The notes: generated by a model from the letters alone, not told the origin. A DNA stretch of 64,000 bases from Blastocatellia bacterium (GCA_013697915.1 JACCVY010000247.1:88911-152910); one strand, 5' to 3'. Counted from the first letter of the stretch, positions 16,909 to 25,243 are shown. Translations and numbers: made by a program.

Positions 16909-18447
16909 ATGAGCGAAGCGGCTGAAAATTCTTCTCCTAAACTCGTCCGCGGCCTGGGCCTGCTCGACGCCAGTATGATTGTCGTCGGGTCGATGATTGG
17001 CTCGGGAATTTTCATTACCTCGGCTGAGTCGGCGCGGCTGGTAGCATCCCCCGGTTGGTTACTCGTCGCCTGGGCACTGGCCGGACTACTGACTATTACG
17101 GGGGCACTCTGCTGCGCGGAGTTGGCGGCGATGATGCCACATGCCGGCGGGCAGTACGTCTTTCTGCGCGAAGCCTACGGACCAGCAGCCGGATTTCTTT
17201 TTGGCTGGTCCTTCCTGCTGGTTATACAAACCGGCACTATCGCGGCCGTCGCTGTTGCTTTTGCGCGCTTCATGGGCGTGCTCGCACCGCAGGTCTCAGA
17301 ATCAAATTACATTGTCGCGCCGGTGCATTTGTTCGGCAGTTACGCCATCAGCCTGTCGACTGCGCAACTGGTCGCGATCGTTCTGATTATGTTGTTGACT
17401 GCGACCAACACGCGCGGTCTAAAAACGGGCAAGCTCATTCAGAATACTTTTACCTTGACGAAAACTGCCGCGCTCGCCGGCCTCATTCTGGTTGGCCTGT
17501 TATTGGGCTGGAACAGCAACAGCGCTGCTTATACTTCCAACTGGTGGCATCCGGCCGCTAACGGTTGGAATCCGCAGGTGGTCCAGCCGGGCCTGACGGC
17601 GACCGGAACGACCGCCCTGCTGATGCTGTTAGGCCTGGCGATGGTGGGGCCGCTGTTTGCACAATCGGCGTGGAACAATGTCACATTCACCGGCAGCGAG
17701 ATTCGGGATCCCGGCCGCAACCTGCCGCGTGCTCTGCTCATAGGTTGTCTTGCGGTGGTGGCTCTATATCTTCTCGCTAATGTCGCATACATCGTGACGC
17801 TGCCACTCGGGACAATTCAAAAGCCGCCGAATAGTGTTGCGACTGCCACGATGCAGGCTGTCTTTAATCGCCCGGGCACGATCCTGATGGCCGTGGCGAT
17901 TATGATCTCGACATTTGGATGCAACAACGGCCTGATTCTCGCAGGCGCGCGCGTGTATTACGCCATGGCGCGCGACCGTTTGTTTTTCTCACGCATCGGC
18001 ATTCTCAACTCCCGGCAAGTCCCGGCGGTCGCGCTGGTAGTGCAAGGTATTTGGGCATCACTACTGACATTGCCGCGTACGATTTCTACAGCAACCAACA
18101 CACAAGCCGGTGCAACTACGGTGAGCTACAGCAACGTCTACACGCAGCTACTCGAATACATTGTTTCCGCTGATCTAGTTTTTTATGCGCTGATGGTGGG
18201 AGCGGTGATCGTCATGCGGCGCAAGTCTCCGGCGCTCGAGCGCCCTTATCGCACCTTCGGTTATCCGGTTGTGCCACTGATCTACATTTCACTCGCGCTG
18301 TTGCTGGTGATCGATCTTGCTTTGCTAAAGGCACAAACATCCGGCATTGGCTACTTATTAGTTCTAACCGGAATTCCGATCTTCTTCATCTGGCGCAAGC
18401 GCGCAGTTCCAAGAGGGGGTAAACCCACCTTCCCAACCATGAGCTGA
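16909..18447 (+). CDS. APC-family amino acid permease
   Basis: This 512-residue protein has about 12 membrane helices. The N-terminal signature is LGLLDASMIVVGSMIGSGIF (about 14-33), in which GSGIF is the unwound TM1 substrate-binding motif of the APC superfamily. A conserved loop (FAQSAWNNVTFTGSEIRDPGRNLPRAL) follows TM6. It most likely imports an amino acid or exchanges one for a related compound; the substrate cannot be told from sequence. The last residues (RGGKPTFPTMS) are encoded by the left arm of an intergenic inverted repeat, which also supplies the stop region, so this tail is not native to the family. Confidence 0.9.
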   Translation: MSEAAENSSPKLVRGLGLLDASMIVVGSMIGSGIFITSAESARLVASPGWLLVAWALAGLLTITGALCCAELAAMMPHAGGQYVFLREAYGPAAGFLFGWSFLLVIQTGTIAAVAVAFARFMGVLAPQVSESNYIVAPVHLFGSYAISLSTAQLVAIVLIMLLTATNTRGLKTGKLIQNTFTLTKTAALAGLILVGLLLGWNSNSAAYTSNWWHPAANGWNPQVVQPGLTATGTTALLMLLGLAMVGPLFAQSAWNNVTFTGSEIRDPGRNLPRALLIGCLAVVALYLLANVAYIVTLPLGTIQKPPNSVATATMQAVFNRPGTILMAVAIMISTFGCNNGLILAGARVYYAMARDRLFFSRIGILNSRQVPAVALVVQGIWASLLTLPRTISTATNTQAGATTVSYSNVYTQLLEYIVSADLVFYALMVGAVIVMRRKSPALERPYRTFGYPVVPLIYISLALLLVIDLALLKAQTSGIGYLLVLTGIPIFFIWRKRAVPRGGKPTFPTMS

Positions 18448-18548
18448 TCACAGTTGCGCGAATTTCTGATCTGAAAGGCTCTCAAGGAAGGAGTCGATTT
18501 GCAACGAGACTAACCTCATGGTCGGGAAGGTGGGTTTACCCCCGCTCT
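18412..18548. repeat. Inverted pair of the GGTCGGGAAGG...CCCCCGCT unit
   Basis: Arms at 18412-18443 and 18515-18548 are near-perfect reverse complements (AGAGGGGGTAAACCC...AACCATGAG against CTCATGGTCGGG...CCCCCGCTCT), with a 71-nt loop. The loop contains a GAAAGGCTCTCAAGGA block whose relatives occur in the loops at 29160-29310 and 63897-63966. The left arm is inside the permease reading frame. Any transcript through it would fold into a strong hairpin, so it may also act as terminator for the convergent permease and polymerase genes. Confidence 0.8.
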
Positions 18549-18582
18549 TACCTGCACTACTTTCAGTCTTCGCGGTTGACAC

Positions 18583-20364
18583 CTACTTCACCCATTCCTC
18601 GGCGATTTCTGTCTCCACTTTCACTGGTACAGTTTTCACATACTCTTCACCTGCGACGCGCATCGTTCGCTCCACTTTTTCCGCAACCTCTTCAGCTTCG
18701 TCCGAATCAGCTTCAACGACTATTTCGTCGTGAATGATGTTGACGATCTGCGCGTTTGTATTGCGGAGCTCATCGTTTAGCAGCCGCAGCGCGCGCTTGA
18801 GAATGTCGGCACTGGTGCCCTGGATGGGCGTGTTCTTGCCGTTGCGCTTGGTCATGGAAATCTGTTGGCGGTCCTGTTCGTCGTAGCGGAAACGCACCAA
18901 ACGGCCGGATGCCGTTCGCGCCTGACGCTCGCGTACGGCGCGATTCGCTGCTTCATGAAGATAGGTGTCGAGCTGACGATAGGTGCCAAAATACTTGCGC
19001 AAAACGTTTTCAGCTTCCCCTACGCTCAAGCCGGTCATAATCGAAAAGCGCTGCGCGCCGATGCCATAGACCACACCGAAATTGAGCCGCTTGGCAAAGT
19101 CGCGCTGTTCTTTCGTGACCTGGTCCAACGGCGTATTGAAAACTTCGGCGGCCGTTACGCGATGCAGATCGGCGCCGGAATTAAACGCCTTGATGAAGCC
19201 TTGATCGCCGGAAAACTCCGCCAGAATGCGCAGCTCGATCTGCGAATAGTCCGCAATGATCAATTTTCTGCCTTCCGGATAACCGGAAAAGCAGCGGCGA
19301 TATTCAACCGCGTGCGGCACCTGCTGAATGTTGGGATTGGTGCATGAGAATCTTCCGGTCGGCGCGCCAATCTGGCGAAAGTCAGCATGCAGCCGTCCGG
19401 TTGTTGGATTGATCAAGTCAATCATGTTCTGACCGTAACTCGTCAACGCCTTCTGCACGGTGCGGTATTCCAATAGCGTGGCGATAACGGGATACACGGC
19501 AGCCAGCGGCTGAAGTTTCCAGTTGCGCGTTGAATCGGGAACAGGAATGCCAAGGCGATTCAGTGCTTGCGTTAATTGCTGGTGCGAATCCAAATTGATG
19601 TCATCGCGCTGCGGTCCGCCAAATAGCGAGCCCTGCGAAGACTCCTCCGCCAGAATATCTTGCAACTCATCCGCTAACTGCTCTCTTCTCTTCTCAATTA
19701 ATGACAACTGCTCGAGCCAACGATCCTTATGCATGTAAAAACCGGCCAGCTCAATGTCGGCAACGGTGGTTACACACTCAAACTCAAGCTGCGCACAGGC
19801 AATGAGTGAATCGCTGCGCAGCCGCTCGATCAGCTTTTCTCGTAACGGCAAAAGAACCGCGGCGTCGCGCGCGGCGTATTCGAGTTGTGCTTCGGACAAC
19901 TCAAAATTCCAATTGCTGAGCCGTTCCGTTTTATCGACCGCTTCGTTCAGGTACCGCGAGGCAACGGTTTCCAGTCCATGCCGTTCTTCGATGTCACCGG
20001 CGCTGACGATTTGGCTGGCCAGCAGAGTGTCAAATAGCCCGCCCAGATCCACGCCGAGTGTGTGCTTGATAAATTTCGCATCGAACTTTGCGTTGTGCGC
20101 AATCTTGATGGGACGAGCGGCTTGCAACAACCGTTTCAGCGGATTGAGTGCCTCATTGTTCTTCAGATCACCGTTGGCAAAAGCATCGAGGTCAATAACC
20201 TCTACACCCGCCGGGGTCGCGAGCTGAATCAGGCGCAGGCGGCCAAAATAAGGGTCGAGTTCTGTAGTTTCCGTGTCGAGCCCAATCACCTGATGCGCAG
20301 ACAACACCTCCACTGCCTGGCGCAGTTCTTCCGCATTCTTGATGACTCGATAACGCGTGCTCAT
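18583..20364 (-). CDS. polA: DNA polymerase I-like protein with 3'-5' exonuclease and polymerase domains only
   Basis: This 593-residue family A polymerase starts at MSTRYRVIK (an upstream GTG is less likely). The N-terminal domain is a DEDD 3'-5' exonuclease: GLDTETTELD near 28-37, HNAKFDAKF, and YAARDAAVLLPL. The polymerase part has motif A DYSQIELRILAEFS near 370, the O-helix RDFAKRLNFGVVYG, and motif C IIHDEIVVE near 543. It completely lacks the N-terminal 5'-3' flap nuclease (about 300 residues) of standard PolA. Either a separate flap nuclease exists elsewhere or this is a second, repair-type polymerase. Confidence 0.9.
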   Translation of the reverse strand: MSTRYRVIKNAEELRQAVEVLSAHQVIGLDTETTELDPYFGRLRLIQLATPAGVEVIDLDAFANGDLKNNEALNPLKRLLQAARPIKIAHNAKFDAKFIKHTLGVDLGGLFDTLLASQIVSAGDIEERHGLETVASRYLNEAVDKTERLSNWNFELSEAQLEYAARDAAVLLPLREKLIERLRSDSLIACAQLEFECVTTVADIELAGFYMHKDRWLEQLSLIEKRREQLADELQDILAEESSQGSLFGGPQRDDINLDSHQQLTQALNRLGIPVPDSTRNWKLQPLAAVYPVIATLLEYRTVQKALTSYGQNMIDLINPTTGRLHADFRQIGAPTGRFSCTNPNIQQVPHAVEYRRCFSGYPEGRKLIIADYSQIELRILAEFSGDQGFIKAFNSGADLHRVTAAEVFNTPLDQVTKEQRDFAKRLNFGVVYGIGAQRFSIMTGLSVGEAENVLRKYFGTYRQLDTYLHEAANRAVRERQARTASGRLVRFRYDEQDRQQISMTKRNGKNTPIQGTSADILKRALRLLNDELRNTNAQIVNIIHDEIVVEADSDEAEEVAEKVERTMRVAGEEYVKTVPVKVETEIAEEWVK

Positions 20365-20374
20365 AGTAGTTAGT

Positions 20375-20426
20375 AGCACAGACTTAAGTCTGTGCTTTCG
20401 TGCGCGTCACAGACTATTTAGTCTGT
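20375..20426. repeat. Two ACAGACT/AGTCTGT palindromes upstream of polA
   Basis: The first (20375-20396) is a perfect 22-nt palindrome with core CACAGACTTAAGTCTGTG. The second (20409-20426) is ACAGACTA-TT-TAGTCTGT. They sit in the 5' leader of the polymerase gene. Related sequences are at 36456-36520, near 20800, near 45740 and near 63680, so this is a dispersed repeat family. Confidence 0.7.
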
Positions 20427-20484
20427 CTCTTCGTAGATGACACGACTGAAGGAGACTTTGAACAAGCTGGTGAAAGTCTGCACT

Positions 20485-20757
20485 GAGCCCGCGAAGCGCG
20501 GCGATAGCATAAAGCCTGGGGTGTAGCGGAGGGGAACCCCAGGTTCGTTGAAGTAAAAAACGAAAAGCCCACGGAAAGTGGGCGACAGCTTTGTATGACT
20601 GCTAAATCGCAGCGTTTGCGCTATCGCACGCTTCGCGCGCTCCGGTTTTTTGACTATCGTCGTCCTGGGGTTCCGCTCCGCTACACCCCAGGGCGGGGTC
20701 CCCGGCCGAGCATCTCGGCTGGGGTGCTAGACTTTATGCTTCCACCCGCTACGCGGG
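20485..20757. repeat. REPIN/MITE-like composite repeat, copy 2 (inverted relative to copy 1)
   Basis: It begins GAGCCCGCGAAGCGCGG, then AGCATAAAGCCTGGGG, and ends with CTTTATGCTTCCACCC followed by CCCGCTACGCGGG (20745-20757). The interior has GCGCTATCGCACGCTTCGCG, the reverse complement of the interior of copy 1. It is about 45 nt longer than copy 1 because of an extra GC-rich hairpin segment around 20700-20735. It lies between the riboflavin synthase and polA genes. Confidence 0.75.
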
Positions 20758-20832
20758 TTTGGAAACGCCAGCTCGCATTACTTGTTCAGACCTTACTAAA
20801 GTCTATGCCACCTCTTGATCTACCTAGCGAGT

Positions 20833-21441
20833 TTACTGTTGCGGAGGGGTTTCTGCGAAACGCAGGATGCGTTCGACATATTTGGCGATCATGTCGACTT
20901 CAAGATTCACTTCATCGCCGGGTTTGAGTTGAGAAAAGTTTGTCACTTCCCAGGTTTTCGGAATGATGGCAACTTCAAAATAATTGTCAGTCAACGCGGC
21001 AATGGTAAGGCTGATGCCTTCCACTGCAACCGAACCTTTGAAGATAAGATAACGCGCAATGTCCTTTGGATATTCAATACGGATCGTCCATGAACCTTCG
21101 TGATCAGCAACACTCAAAAACTTTCCGCATGCATCGACGTGACCCTGAACGATGTGTCCGCCGAGGCGCGTGACGGGTGTGACTGCGCGCTCGAGATTTA
21201 CGGCGCTGCCCGGTTGCAAATGCCCCAGCGTGGACCGATCAAGAGTTTCGCGCGAGACATCCGCGGCAAACGAATTTGGCTGGATATCAAGCGCTGTCAG
21301 GCATACCCCATTAACCGCAATCGAGTCGCCGTGCTTTGTATCTTCAACCACCGCGTGCGCCTCAACCACGATGTAAGCGTTTTCGCCACGCGGCTCGACG
21401 TTGCGCACGCGGCCAAGTTCTTCAATGATTCCAGTAAACAT
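20833..21441 (-). CDS. ribE: Riboflavin synthase, alpha chain
   Basis: The start MFTGIIEELG is the invariant N-terminus of riboflavin synthase; an in-frame extension to 21552 was discarded. The 202-residue protein has two tandem lumazine-binding domains, the first with VNGVCLTA and the second with VEGISLTIA. It converts two 6,7-dimethyl-8-ribityllumazine molecules to riboflavin plus a pyrimidinedione. No other rib gene is in the window and no FMN riboswitch was seen upstream. Confidence 0.95.
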   Translation of the reverse strand: MFTGIIEELGRVRNVEPRGENAYIVVEAHAVVEDTKHGDSIAVNGVCLTALDIQPNSFAADVSRETLDRSTLGHLQPGSAVNLERAVTPVTRLGGHIVQGHVDACGKFLSVADHEGSWTIRIEYPKDIARYLIFKGSVAVEGISLTIAALTDNYFEVAIIPKTWEVTNFSQLKPGDEVNLEVDMIAKYVERILRFAETPPQQ

Positions 21442-21442
21442 G

Positions 21443-21470
21443 TTTTGAATTTCGAATTTCGGATTTGTCA
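21443..21470. repeat. Heptamer-period array (TTTCGAA type)
   Basis: TTTTGAA-TTTCGAA-TTTCGGA-TTTGTCA shows a 7-nt period immediately upstream of the riboflavin synthase start. It also touches the stop codon of the small membrane-protein frame. Confidence 0.6.
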
Positions 21471-21587
21471 GAGCATACGTCTTAGAATCAAGACGATTAG
21501 GAAAATGAAGAGGCCCACCAGTGCCGGTGCAAATGAGAACAGCAGCATCCACACCGGCTCGCGCTTAAATGAAAACTTGATGAACAT
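21468..21587 (-). CDS. Putative 39-residue single-pass membrane protein
   Basis: A short frame encodes MFIKFSFKREP, then an uninterrupted hydrophobic stretch of about 23 residues (VWMLLFSFAPALVGLF onward through residue 35), then RRML and a stop. The positively charged flanks and continuous transmembrane segment, in a spacer where chance frames would rarely be so uniform, argue for a real small membrane protein. It lies 26 nt upstream of riboflavin synthase on the same strand. No Shine-Dalgarno sequence is visible, because the upstream bases belong to a dispersed repeat. Function unknown. Confidence 0.45.
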   Translation of the reverse strand: MFIKFSFKREPVWMLLFSFAPALVGLFIFLIVLILRRML

Positions 21588-21596
21588 GGATCATGG

Positions 21597-21728
21597 GCGG
21601 GGGCATGCCCGCCTTCCTGACCTCGAGACTATGCAACTTGCGATGTGGCTTCTAACCTGGACGCTCTTCGCCGGCTCTAAGGAATTCATTCTAAAAACCT
21701 CGGTCGGGAAGGGGGCATGCCCCCGCTC
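21597..21728. repeat. Inverted pair of the GGTCGGGAAGG...CCCCCGCT unit
   Basis: Left arm 21597-21622 (GCGGGGGCATGCCCGCC...GACC) and right arm 21702-21728 (GGTCGGGAAGG...CCCCCGCTC) are inverted around a 79-nt loop. The variant core here is GGCATGCC. The right arm lies wholly inside the 3' end of cmk. Confidence 0.75.
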
Positions 21729-22378
21729 TTTTCTTGGACCGCCGCCATCATCTTTTGAAACACTTCCTCGATCGACAACCCGGTTGAGTCAACCACGATC
21801 GCGTCGTTGGCAACTTTCAGCGGCGAATCCGCGCGCGTCTCGTCGCGGCGATCTCTTTCCGCCATGTCGGCAAAAGTTTCTTCGAACTTTACGTTTGGAT
21901 CCTGGGCACGTTCTTCGTTGAAGCGTCTTTTCGCTCGCTCCTGCGCCACGGCAGTCAGAAAAAACTTGATGTCTGCGTCAGGAAAAACCACGGTGCCGAT
22001 GTCGCGCCCGTTCATCACCGCGCCACGCCGGCCCAGCTCGCGCTGTCGCTTGACCATGGCGCGCCGCACTTGCGGGATGGTTGACACAATCGACGACATT
22101 TCGGTTACTTCTTCGCTGCGTATCTCGTCTGTCACGTCGCGGCCTTCGAGCGTGACTTTCAGCGCATCGGGATCGCCGGCCAAATCAATATCCACCCGTT
22201 CCGCCAATGACCCAACCGCCAAATCATCTTTTGAATTAACGCTGGATTCCATCACCGCCAGCGCCACCGCGCGGTACATCGAACCCGTATCGATGTAAAG
22301 CAGGTTCAGCGCGCCCGCCAGCATGCGGCCCAGCGTCGACTTGCCCGCCCCGGATGGTCCATCAATGGCAATGATCAT
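21686..22378 (-). CDS. cmk: Cytidylate kinase
   Basis: This 230-residue kinase phosphorylates CMP/dCMP. The P-loop is IDGPSGAGKST (5-15). Downstream are YIDTGSMYRAVAL, MNGRDIGTVVFPDADIKFFLTA and RRDETRADSPL, all typical of Cmk. The C-terminal ~15 residues (SGGMPPSRPRFLE) are translated from the dispersed inverted repeat and not from family sequence, so the ancestral stop has probably been displaced. Confidence 0.95.
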   Translation of the reverse strand: MIIAIDGPSGAGKSTLGRMLAGALNLLYIDTGSMYRAVALAVMESSVNSKDDLAVGSLAERVDIDLAGDPDALKVTLEGRDVTDEIRSEEVTEMSSIVSTIPQVRRAMVKRQRELGRRGAVMNGRDIGTVVFPDADIKFFLTAVAQERAKRRFNEERAQDPNVKFEETFADMAERDRRDETRADSPLKVANDAIVVDSTGLSIEEVFQKMMAAVQEKSGGMPPSRPRFLE

Positions 22379-22383
22379 AAAAA

Positions 22384-22414
22384 CGTCAGTTGTCAGTGGT
22401 TCGTAGTCAGTGGT
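22384..22414. repeat. Heptamer-period array (GTCAGTT type)
   Basis: GTCAGTT-GTCAGTG-GTTCGTA-GTCAGTG fills the gap between hemW and cmk. It is the same monomer type as at 15359-15426. Confidence 0.65.
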
Positions 22415-23551
22415 TTACACAAACGCTGCAAACACTTCGTTCGATAGCAACGCGCCGGCGCGCGTCAGCTTCAACAAATCGCCGTCAAACTCAATCAAGC
22501 CCGCCTGCTGAAAATTCTCCAGATCGTTCGCATGCGCAGCGCCCAGATCAACTCCGAACAACTCTTTGAATTTGCCGGTTCTAACCCCGGCCATCATGCG
22601 CATGCCGAGAAACACGGCTTCAGCGCGACGGTCAGCTTCGGTCAGCCTGCGATCTTCCACGAGCGGCGAAGCGTTACGTTCCACCATTGCCACATACTTT
22701 GCCAGATCGCGTTCATTGGCCCAGCGCCGCGACTCGCCGTCAAAAGAGTGCGCGGAACAACCAAAGCCATAATACGGCGCGCTCGTCCAGTACTTGGTGT
22801 TGTGCCGCGATTCGAATCCTGGCAAACACAAATTCGATATTTCGTAATGTACGTAACCAGCGTCCGCGGCGCGCTCAAGCATCACCCGATACATTTCAGC
22901 CGCCAGATCTTCATCCGGCGACTGTTGCAGCCCCGATTTGATGTGGCCCGCGAGCGGCGTTCCCTCATGGACTTCAAGTAAGTAAAAAGACAAATGCTCC
23001 GGTCTTAACGCGAAAGCTTCATCAAGGTTGTGCAGCCAGGCACTGAGACTTTGTCCGGGCAGGCCTGCAATCAAATCAAAACTTACGTTACTAAATCCGG
23101 CCTCACGCAAAAGCGAAAACGTGTGACGCGTGTCGGCAACTGTATGTGAACGGCCCAGCCGAGCCAGCTCGCGATCGTCGAACGTTTGCGCGCCAAAGCT
23201 GGCGCGATTGATTCCGAGTTCCCTAAACGCCGCCAGGGATTCACCTGTAACCGTGCCCGGGTTCATCTCCATCGTCACTTCCGCGTGAGACGAAACATCA
23301 AAACGCTTGCGCACCGCATTCATGAGTCCTTCCAATTGCGCCGGCGAAAGCAGCGATGGAGTGCCGCCGCCAAAGTAGATCGTGTCCACGGCTTCTGGCG
23401 GATCAACTTCGCGCCACAACGCAATCTCGCTGATGACGCTCGCGACGTAGCGCTCTGCAAGTGCAGACTCGTACAACCCCGTTGCAAAGTCACAATACGA
23501 ACAGCGCGAACGACAAAACGGAATGTGAATGTAGATACCGGCTGGCTTCAT
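22415..23551 (-). CDS. hemW: Radical SAM heme chaperone / coproporphyrinogen oxidase-like protein
   Basis: This 378-residue radical SAM protein starts MKPAGIYIHIPF and carries the CxxxCxxC cluster motif at Cys13, Cys17 and Cys20 (CRSRCSYC), then YFGGGTPSLL, EMNPGTV and NRASFGAQTF. HemW proteins insert heme into target enzymes and lack the extra features of true HemN. Length about 380 fits HemW and not HemN (about 450). It is followed by cmk, possibly on the same transcript. Confidence 0.92.
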   Translation of the reverse strand: MKPAGIYIHIPFCRSRCSYCDFATGLYESALAERYVASVISEIALWREVDPPEAVDTIYFGGGTPSLLSPAQLEGLMNAVRKRFDVSSHAEVTMEMNPGTVTGESLAAFRELGINRASFGAQTFDDRELARLGRSHTVADTRHTFSLLREAGFSNVSFDLIAGLPGQSLSAWLHNLDEAFALRPEHLSFYLLEVHEGTPLAGHIKSGLQQSPDEDLAAEMYRVMLERAADAGYVHYEISNLCLPGFESRHNTKYWTSAPYYGFGCSAHSFDGESRRWANERDLAKYVAMVERNASPLVEDRRLTEADRRAEAVFLGMRMMAGVRTGKFKELFGVDLGAAHANDLENFQQAGLIEFDGDLLKLTRAGALLSNEVFAAFV

Positions 23552-23671
23552 AGTCTCTAGTCCGCAGATTACGCAGATTACGTGGATTCTTCAAACCCTG
23601 ACGGCTCAAGACGGTTTGTAGCCCTGGTTTCAACCGCGGCTGGCTGACCTAAACAATTCTAGCTGGCTAAC

Positions 23672-23760
23672 CTCACAGGTTGGGAAGGGTGGCTTGCCCC
23701 CGCTTAGATTGAGAGGCATTCTACGTGAGCGGGGGCAAGCCACCCTTCCCAACCTGTGAG
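23672..23760. repeat. Perfect 33-bp inverted repeat, dispersed-unit pair in tail-to-tail order
   Basis: Left arm 23672-23704 (CTCACAGGTTGGGAAG...CCCCCGCT) and right arm 23728-23760 are exact reverse complements over 33 nt with a 23-nt loop. The order of the two units is the opposite of that at 18412-18548: here the CCCCCGCT ends face each other. A transcript across it would form a very stable hairpin. It lies between the dipeptidase stop and hemW start. The rest of the spacer (23552-23671) contains a short CAGATTACG tandem near 23574-23588. Confidence 0.85.
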
Positions 23761-23796
23761 ATTTTGTATTTTGAAGGATTCAGACAATGGGCTTGC

Positions 23797-25068
23797 TTAC
23801 TTAATGCGATGCAGGCTGCCGTCGCCGCTAATGTTTTTGCTTATGCTGTGCGCGACACCTTCGGCGTCAGCAAACACACGCAGCAAATTTTCACCGAGTA
23901 TCTTGCGAATGTCTTTCTCGCTGTAGCCGCGTTTCAAAAGTTCATAGGTGATGTTCGGCAGCATTGAGACGTCTTGCGCGCCTTCGGGAAAATCCATTGC
24001 GCCATCGAAGTCGGCGCCTAAGCCAACGTGATCGATGCCCGCGATCTTCACAATGTAATCAATGTGATCGATCAGTTTGGAGAGCGGCAAAGGCGGCAAC
24101 GGATTTGCCGCCTCGAGTTTGTCGCCTTCTTCAGCCAGCCGTTCCGGATCATTCTTGTATTTTTCATTTAGTGAATCCTGCTCGGCTTTCAAACGTTTGT
24201 CCCGCGCCTCGCCTTGCGGGCCAACCGTCGCAGAATCGAGGAAGTAGCTATAGAAATTCACCTGAACTACCCCATCGTTTTTTGCAATGCGCCGCAGCAG
24301 ATCGTCGGGAATGTTTCGCGGCACGTTGCTGAGCGCGCGAGCCGAAGAATGCGACGCGATGATCGGCGCTTTGGAAACGTCGAGCGCGTCGCTCATCGTT
24401 TCGTCGGAAACGTGGGAAACATCCACCAGCATTCCCAGACGGTTCATCTCGCGCACTACATCTTTGCCAAACTCAGAAAGGCCGTTGTGCTTGACTTCGC
24501 CACGCGCAACATCTCGCGCGGAGTCGGCCCAATCGTTCGTGTTGTTCCACGTCAGCGTCATGTAGCGCACGCCCAGTCGGTGAAACTCGCGCAAGGTTGC
24601 AAGCGAATTCTCAATTGCATGTCCCCCTTCAATGCCCATCAGCGCGGCAATCTTCTTCTGCTTCTTGGCGCGGCGAATGTCAGCTGCAGAGGTTGCCAGC
24701 ATTAGATCGTTTGGATGGCGTTCGACGGCGCGATAAACGGAATCGATCATGTCGAGCGTGCGTCGAGCGGCGCCGCCGTGCTCCACATACCAGGGCCGCA
24801 CATACAGCGAAAAGAATTCGGCAGTCATGCCGCCCTGCTTCATGCGCTCAATGCTGGTGCGATAAGGAACCGGCGGCGTGCCGCTGAGATCGTAGTCATC
24901 GTTCGTCATCGGCGTCGTCACATCGTTGTGCGTGTCGATGACGATCGCGCGCCGGTGAATTGCCAACGCTTTCTGCCAAAGCTTTTCATCGCGCGGGGTT
25001 TGAGCGGAAACCATTGAACCGCAGATTAAAGTCAGAAGTAACAGGCCGCCCGGAACACAAGTTTTCAT
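23797..25068 (-). CDS. Exported membrane-dipeptidase family (M19) peptidase
   Basis: The start MKTCVPGGLLLLTLICG has a GAGGA ribosome-binding site and gives a clean signal peptide ending at VSAQ. The mature part is an M19 amidohydrolase-fold dipeptidase: zinc ligands in DTHNDVT, the bridging Glu in GIEGGHAIE, VDVSHVSDETM and SHSSARAL, and GADFDGAMDFPEG near the C-terminus. It would hydrolyse dipeptides, possibly including D-amino-acid ones, in the periplasm. It stands alone, with repeat-rich spacers on both sides. Confidence 0.9.
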   Translation of the reverse strand: MKTCVPGGLLLLTLICGSMVSAQTPRDEKLWQKALAIHRRAIVIDTHNDVTTPMTNDDYDLSGTPPVPYRTSIERMKQGGMTAEFFSLYVRPWYVEHGGAARRTLDMIDSVYRAVERHPNDLMLATSAADIRRAKKQKKIAALMGIEGGHAIENSLATLREFHRLGVRYMTLTWNNTNDWADSARDVARGEVKHNGLSEFGKDVVREMNRLGMLVDVSHVSDETMSDALDVSKAPIIASHSSARALSNVPRNIPDDLLRRIAKNDGVVQVNFYSYFLDSATVGPQGEARDKRLKAEQDSLNEKYKNDPERLAEEGDKLEAANPLPPLPLSKLIDHIDYIVKIAGIDHVGLGADFDGAMDFPEGAQDVSMLPNITYELLKRGYSEKDIRKILGENLLRVFADAEGVAHSISKNISGDGSLHRIK

Positions 25069-25090
25069 TTGATTATCCTCAACCACGGCT

Positions 25091-25210
25091 CTCGCTCCGT
25101 AGGAGCGAGATGTTTATAACACGCGCGCCAATAATGAAGACAAATGCTGCGGCTGTGCCGTCTGATATAGGCGGCAGAGCCATATCCTCAGGTGTGGCAA
25201 GCCACATTCA
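25091..25210. repeat. Small hairpin repeats between dipeptidase and response regulator genes
   Basis: CTCGCTCC-GTA-GGAGCGAG (25091-25109) is a perfect stem-loop. It is followed by GCGGCTGTGCCG, GGCGGCAGAGCC and GTGTGGCAAGCCACAT mini-palindromes, the same GGC/GCC style as the cluster at 58703-58860. No convincing promoter was seen for the response regulator. Confidence 0.6.
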
Positions 25211-25243
25211 CGCAAAGGCGCCTTTCACGTTATGATCCGCACA

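Noticed and set aside
25110..25235. Short frame MFITRAPIMKTN... before the response regulator
   Set aside because: It consists of GGC/GCC hairpin repeats and overlaps the regulator start; no coding signature.
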